A DNA stretch of 64,000 bases from NCBI RefSeq assembly GCF_900114385.1, contig NZ_FOSW01000002.1, positions 310,001-374,000 on the forward strand, given 5' to 3'. The notes beneath the pieces are model-generated. The model was not told the origin of the DNA, did no database searches, and worked only from the letters and a program-made list of their open reading frames with translations. The position numbers were made by a program, and so were the translations under genes. This document shows, piece by piece, positions 60,575-64,000 of this stretch. The stretch comes from Geodermatophilus ruber. GTDB taxonomy: Bacteria > Actinomycetota > Actinomycetes > Mycobacteriales > Geodermatophilaceae. Each line of letters begins with the position of its first letter. Position 1 is the stretch's first letter.

Positions 60575-61566
60575 CGGTGCCGGCCGGGCCGGTGCGGGAC
60601 CGCGCCGGGCAGGCGCTGCCGCTGACCGAGCTCGCGGGACTGTGGCCGCTGGGCGGCTGGCACTCGGTCGGCCCGGTCCCGGGCGGGAAGAACGAGCACC
60701 TGCGGGTGGTCACCGGGGCCGGCGTCCACTACCTCCGGCGCTCCTACCGGTCCAAGCCGCGCGAGGAGCTCCACGCCCAGCTGCGCCTGATGCGGCTGCT
60801 CCGGGACAGGGGCTTCCCGGCGCCGGAGGTCCTGCCCACCAGCACCGGGACCGAGGTCGCGGAACTCTCCGGCCGCTGGTGGATCGCCACACGCGGGATC
60901 GAGGGGACGCGCTTCGACGACGCCTCGCCGGCGCACCTGCGGGCGCTGGGCCGGACGCTGGCGCGCTACCACCGGGTGGTCGCCGACCAGCCGGCGGCGG
61001 TCGCCGAGCCGCCGGTGCTCGCCGAGCTGCGCCGGCGCGTGGGGGAGGAGGGGATGGACCCGGCCCTGCGGGACCGAGCCGCGCACCTGGTCGAGGGGCT
61101 CACCGCCCTGGCGCCGGAGCTGCCCCGGGTGGTGGTCCACGGCGGCGCCCGCCGCGGCAGCCTGGTCTTCGCCGGGGAGGAGGTCGTGGGTGTGCTGGAC
61201 TTCGACAGCGCCCACCCGGACGTGCGGGTGCTGGACCTCGCGGTCGCCGTCCACGACGTCGGGAAGGTGTACACCCGCCTCGGGGAGGCCGACCACAAGG
61301 TGGCGCTCGACCTCGACCGGGTCGCCGAGTTGCTGGCCGCCTACCGTGCGCAGGCGCCGCTCACAGCGGCCGAGATCGAGGCGCTGCCGCTGCTGCTGGA
61401 GGCCAAGCGGCTCAAGCGGGGGCTCGGGCGGCGCGTGCGGCAGCGGGAGGGGGAGGCGCTGTCGGCCAACGACCACGCCAAGATCCGCCTGGAGGACGCG
61501 CGGCTGGCCTGGCTGGACCAGCACCGGCGCGCCCTGACGGCCGCCTGCCGCCGGATCCTGGCCTGA
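60571..61566 (+). CDS. APH-fold protein with degenerate catalytic loop (3)
   Basis: A 331-residue protein nearest in style to homoserine-kinase type II/CotS. The loop reads HGGARRGS (Gly192 for Asp, Ser197 for Asn), with LDFDSAHPDVRVLDLA retained. The N-lobe has HYLRRSYRSKPREELHAQLR and a typical RGIEGTRFDD hinge. It is the last gene of the six-gene block. No transcription terminator is visible in the 163 bases after it, which hold nothing else I recognise apart from the next gene's ribosome site. Confidence 0.85.
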   Translation: MTVPAGPVRDRAGQALPLTELAGLWPLGGWHSVGPVPGGKNEHLRVVTGAGVHYLRRSYRSKPREELHAQLRLMRLLRDRGFPAPEVLPTSTGTEVAELSGRWWIATRGIEGTRFDDASPAHLRALGRTLARYHRVVADQPAAVAEPPVLAELRRRVGEEGMDPALRDRAAHLVEGLTALAPELPRVVVHGGARRGSLVFAGEEVVGVLDFDSAHPDVRVLDLAVAVHDVGKVYTRLGEADHKVALDLDRVAELLAAYRAQAPLTAAEIEALPLLLEAKRLKRGLGRRVRQREGEALSANDHAKIRLEDARLAWLDQHRRALTAACRRILA

Positions 61567-61729
61567 GCACCCCTCCGCGGGCGTGGCTGCGCGGCGTCGT
61601 CGTCCGGTTGCCGTGGGTATCCTCCTGGTCGGCCGGGGTGACGGTTCGGCCGGATGTCCTCCTGTCGCCCCGCCGCCACCAACGGCAGGGCCGGCAAGGG
61701 CTCGCCCGGGCACCACAGGAGCCGAGCTT

Positions 61730-62047
61730 TTGGCCACCTACGCACACGTTCCCGCCGCGGCCCAGCTGCGGGCGGCGATCTCGATCCTCGGCAGCGCCGC
61801 CGCCGACCGTCACTGGGGGAACGGTGACGTCGTCCGCGTCCGCCCCGGCGGCCTGCAGCTCGGGGACACCCCCGAACCGGTCGACGCCGCGACCGTCTAC
61901 CAGGCCGCCCGCGGGCTGGTCGGCGCACTCCTCGACGACCTCGTGCAGGCCACCGGCCGGGACCTGGACGACGTCGTCGCGCCCTGGCTGCTCTCCCTCC
62001 AGCTGGACGAGGCGGTCGCCGACGTCGAGACCGACGGCGCCGCCTGA
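61730..62047 (+). CDS. Small hypothetical protein, TTG start
   Basis: A 105-residue, mostly helical acidic protein. I chose TTG at 61730, because AGGAG lies 8 bases upstream and the sequence becomes protein-like from ATYAHVPAAAQLRAAIS onward; the frame is open back to 61583 but reads as low-complexity Pro/Arg/Gly. No domain is recognised. It is too far from the previous gene to be surely in the operon. Confidence 0.6.
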   Translation: MATYAHVPAAAQLRAAISILGSAAADRHWGNGDVVRVRPGGLQLGDTPEPVDAATVYQAARGLVGALLDDLVQATGRDLDDVVAPWLLSLQLDEAVADVETDGAA

Positions 62048-62068
62048 CCGTCGCCCCGGGCCCCGATG

Positions 62069-62082
62069 ATTGGGGGCCCAAT
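62069..62082. promoter_or_regulatory. Operator ATTGGG-GG-CCCAAT before the OhrR-like regulator
   Basis: Inverted repeat directly upstream of the -10 TACGCT (62103). Its reverse complement of a second site at 62659-62672 differs by a single base, so both are probably bound by the same MarR-type protein. Confidence 0.65.
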
Positions 62083-62102
62083 GCTTGGTGGCCCACCGGT
62101 TC

Positions 62103-62108
62103 TACGCT
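62103..62108 (+). promoter_or_regulatory. -10 element TACGCT, leaderless start of the OhrR-like gene
   Basis: TACGCT is exactly 6 bases before the GTG at 62115. The operator lies about 20 bases upstream, near the -35. Confidence 0.55.
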
Positions 62109-62114
62109 GGAGCG

Positions 62115-62624
62115 GTGACGACCGGTGAGACGCCGCAGCCTCCGCTCGCGGCCGAGGACATGCTGGCCCTGGAACGGCAGGTGTGCTTCGCCCTCTCGGT
62201 GGCCGCCCGCAACGTGGTCGCCGTCTACCGGCCGGTGCTCGAGCCGCTGGGCCTGACCCATCCGCAGTACCTGGTGATGCTGGCGTTGTGGCAGTACGGG
62301 CAGCTCTCGGTGAAGGAGCTGTCCGGCCTGCTGCAGCTGGACCCCGGCACGCTCTCGCCGCTGCTGAAGAGGCTGGAGGCGGCCGGCCTGCTGCGCCGGG
62401 AGCGGGACCCCAAGGATCAGCGGAACCTGGCGCTGGCGCTGACCGAGAAGGGCACGGCGCTGCGCGCACAGGCCGAGCAGATCCCGGCCGGCATCGTCGA
62501 GCGACTGGGCATGCCGATGGAGAGCCTGCTGTCGCTGCACGACGCGCTCACCCAGGTCATCGCCGCCTCCCAGCGGGCGCTGACTCCGCCCGCCCCGGCG
62601 GAGTGGGCGACCGCCGTCCCCTGA
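62115..62624 (+). CDS. OhrR-like MarR family redox regulator
   Basis: A 169-residue winged-helix repressor. The N-terminal helix carries ERQVCFALSVAARNV with Cys24 at the position of the peroxide-sensing Cys of OhrR, followed by YRPVLEPLGLTHPQYLVMLALW and the wing region LSPLLKRLEAAGLLRRERDPKDQR. In OhrR, oxidation of this Cys releases DNA and turns on peroxide resistance. No ohr gene is adjacent; the matching operator instead precedes the DUF5313 gene. GTG 62115 is the start, as it is 6 bases after the -10. Confidence 0.87.
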   Translation: MTTGETPQPPLAAEDMLALERQVCFALSVAARNVVAVYRPVLEPLGLTHPQYLVMLALWQYGQLSVKELSGLLQLDPGTLSPLLKRLEAAGLLRRERDPKDQRNLALALTEKGTALRAQAEQIPAGIVERLGMPMESLLSLHDALTQVIAASQRALTPPAPAEWATAVP

Positions 62625-62658
62625 TGCCCGCGTCCGACCGGCCGTCAGCCCACTGACA

Positions 62659-62672
62659 ATTGGCCCCCCAAT
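62659..62672. promoter_or_regulatory. Operator ATTGGCCCCCCAAT before the DUF5313 gene
   Basis: Second copy of the ATTGG/CCAAT dyad, between the regulator's stop and the downstream gene, implying co-regulation. Confidence 0.6.
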
Positions 62673-62739
62673 CCTTCGTGTCCCAACGGTCTCGGGGAAC
62701 ATGGCAGGGGTGAGCCGCATCGACGAGGAGCGAGTCGTC

Positions 62740-63189
62740 ATGGCAGTCCCCGGAGAAGTGCCGACCGAGCCCGTCGTCCGGCCGGCCCCGCATCGGTGGA
62801 TCTGGTACGCGCTGGGCGGCTCGCTGCCCGCGCGCAACCGCGGCTGGGTGCTGCACGACACCACGACCGGGACGTGGTGGCTGCGCCACATCGCCCGCAT
62901 GTTCGTGCAGCTGGCCATCCCCGTTGCGCTGGTGATGCTGCTGCTGCCGGCCCCGTGGGGTCTGCGCGCCGCGGTGGCGGGCGGCGGGGTGGCCCTCGCG
63001 CTGTTCTACTCCCTGGCCTACATGTTCGAGACCACCGAGAACCGGGTCGTGAAGGCCGGCTACCCCGTCGGAACTGCCACGGCGCACCGGGAGCGGGCCT
63101 CAGAGGTGCGCCAGCAGCGGGAGAGCGAGCGCAAGCGGGCCGCCGCGGCCAGGCGCGCCGCCCGCTACCGGGACCGGTTCAGCCGCTGA
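62740..63189 (+). CDS. DUF5313 membrane protein
   Basis: A 149-residue actinobacterial protein of the DUF5313 type: RWIWYALGGSLPARNRGWVLHDTTTGTWWLRHIARMFVQ followed by two membrane helices and a basic helical tail. Function unknown. GAGGAG 9 bases before ATG 62740 favours that start over ATG 62701. The OhrR-type operator upstream suggests control by the preceding regulator, hinting at a role in oxidative stress. Confidence 0.75.
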   Translation: MAVPGEVPTEPVVRPAPHRWIWYALGGSLPARNRGWVLHDTTTGTWWLRHIARMFVQLAIPVALVMLLLPAPWGLRAAVAGGGVALALFYSLAYMFETTENRVVKAGYPVGTATAHRERASEVRQQRESERKRAAAARRAARYRDRFSR

Positions 63190-63418
63190 CCGAGCTCGGC
63201 GGCGAGCGCCGCTCGGGCGTCGTCCCGGTCGAGGCCGGCGGCCGCCACGATCGGCGGGTCCATGCCAGGTGTCGGCTGGGCAGCAGGATGGGAGCGCCCC
63301 GGCCGGGTACCACCGCCGCTGGGCGTGCCGGTCGGGCGCGGCGCGCGCGAGGAACGGCCGGACGGACCACCATCACTGCAGACAGCACACCGGTGCTGAC
63401 CGACCGGAAGGACTTCCC

Positions 63419-64000
63419 TTGGCGGGTGGACTCGTAGCTCTGTTCGACGACGTGGCGGTGCTGGCGCGCGCCGCCGCCGCCTCCGTCGATGACATCGGGG
63501 CCGCTGCGGCACGGGCCAGCGCGAAGGCGGCCGGCGTCGTCGTCGACGACGCCGCCGTCACGCCGCAGTACGTGCACGGCTTGGCCGCCGAGCGCGAGCT
63601 GCCGATCATCCGGCGCATCGCCGTCGGATCGCTGCGCAACAAGCTGCTCATCCTGCTGCCCGCGGTGCTGCTGCTCAGCCAGTTCCTACCGGCTCTGCTC
63701 ACCCCGATCCTCATGATCGGCGGCGTCTACCTGTGCTACGAGGGCGCGGAGAAGGTGTGGGCCAAGCTCGGCGGCCACCACGACGCCCATGGTGCGGGGG
63801 AGGAGGCGCTCCCGGACGAGGACACCGTCGTGTCCGGTGCCGTGCGGACCGACTTCATCCTGTCGGCGGAGATCATGGTCATCGCGCTGAACGAGGTGGT
63901 CGATCAGCCGTTCTTCTCCCGGGCGGTGATCCTCGCGGTCGTCGCGCTCGGCATCACCGTCCTGGTGTACGGCGTCGTCGGCCTCATCGTGAAGATGGAC
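63419..64000 (+). CDS. DUF808 family membrane protein (partial)
   Basis: The first 194 codons of a DUF808 (YedI-like) protein, running off the end of the window. The opening AGGLVALFDDVAVLARAAAASVDDI and the following KAAGVVVDDAAVTPQYV are the family's standard start, followed by hydrophobic helices and the NEVVDQPFFSRAVILA stretch. The start is TTG at 63419, with GGAAGGA 6 bases upstream. The 229 bases before it hold no gene I can support. Confidence 0.88.
   Translation, partial: MAGGLVALFDDVAVLARAAAASVDDIGAAAARASAKAAGVVVDDAAVTPQYVHGLAAERELPIIRRIAVGSLRNKLLILLPAVLLLSQFLPALLTPILMIGGVYLCYEGAEKVWAKLGGHHDAHGAGEEALPDEDTVVSGAVRTDFILSAEIMVIALNEVVDQPFFSRAVILAVVALGITVLVYGVVGLIVKMD

Noticed and set aside
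63165..63263. Minus-strand 32-codon frame MDPPIVAAAGLDRDDARAAL and on
   Set aside because: Plausible helical composition, but it overlaps the end of the DUF5313 gene, has no ribosome site and no recognisable family.
1..64000. CRISPR arrays, tRNA genes, insertion sequences, prophage or integrase genes
   Set aside because: I looked for regularly spaced repeats, tRNA-like cloverleaf ends (GGTTCRA), transposase DDE/HUH motifs and phage structural genes and saw none; a tRNAscan and ISfinder search would settle this.

Overview
The window is very GC-rich (by eye above 70 %) with densely packed genes, frequent GTG/TTG starts and many 4-base stop/start overlaps. F420-type PPOX oxidoreductases, an NADPH:F420 reductase, a DUF5313 protein, GlnE beside a GlnA2-type glutamine synthetase, and a Nif3 / zinc-ribbon / RNase HI-phosphatase block arranged as in Mycobacterium (Rv2230c-Rv2228c) all point to a free-living actinobacterium. 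My best guess is the Geodermatophilaceae (Blastococcus, Geodermatophilus, Modestobacter). It reads as chromosomal: I see no phage, IS element, integrase, tRNA, rRNA operon or CRISPR array.

Layout. 0-3.6 kb: end of a probable hydrolase, a WS/DGAT acyltransferase and a FUSC membrane protein. 3.6-7.5 kb: Nif3, zinc-ribbon and RNase HI/phosphatase genes in one overlapping block, then NadA. 7.5-14.2 kb: glutathione peroxidase with tandem hairpins, TauE/SafE exporter, PIG-L deacetylase, RNase P RNA, and small redox, phosphatase and stress-type genes with decayed gene remnants. 14.2-18.4 kb (minus): M24 peptidase, diguanylate cyclase, Tat-exported multicopper oxidase. 18.6-24.6 kb: F420 reductase, then a minus-strand nadE-panB-ASCH block, a slipin and a GNAT. 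24.7-28.9 kb: a copper locus (membrane protein, CopZ-like chaperone, and divergently a CopA ATPase with an unusual exported C-terminal module). 29-35.5 kb: flavin monooxygenase, large LuxR regulator, then a SufR-like regulator with a DoxX-like protein and a ferredoxin-reductase-like flavoprotein. 35.5-41.2 kb: glnA2, a class I amidotransferase, glnE, a CDGSH protein. 41.3-46.8 kb: haem-oxygenase-like enzyme, MFS transporter, lipoprotein, PPOX protein, MetE-like protein. 46.9-49.4 kb: cstA and its small YbdD partner. 49.5-51.6 kb (minus): two-component system.

51.9-61.6 kb is the most unusual part: six genes, each overlapping the next by exactly 4 bases. They encode a glycogen-synthase/GH57 4-alpha-glucanotransferase fusion, a canonical APH-type kinase, an ABC exporter, and three more APH-fold proteins that have all lost the catalytic Asp and Asn. 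Divergent to the two-component system, and preceded by three 11-base direct repeats resembling PhoP boxes, this looks like a dedicated pathway that builds, remodels and exports a glucan-linked product. I know of no description of it. The window ends with a small hypothetical gene, an OhrR-like MarR regulator with near-identical operators before itself and before the next (DUF5313) gene, and the start of a DUF808 membrane protein.

Two themes recur. Many genes have an actinobacterial -10 hexamer 6-7 bases before the start codon, implying leaderless mRNAs. Several intergenic gaps hold recognisable but broken gene fragments (hydrolase, thioesterase, SDR, haem-oxygenase-like), a record of ongoing gene decay.
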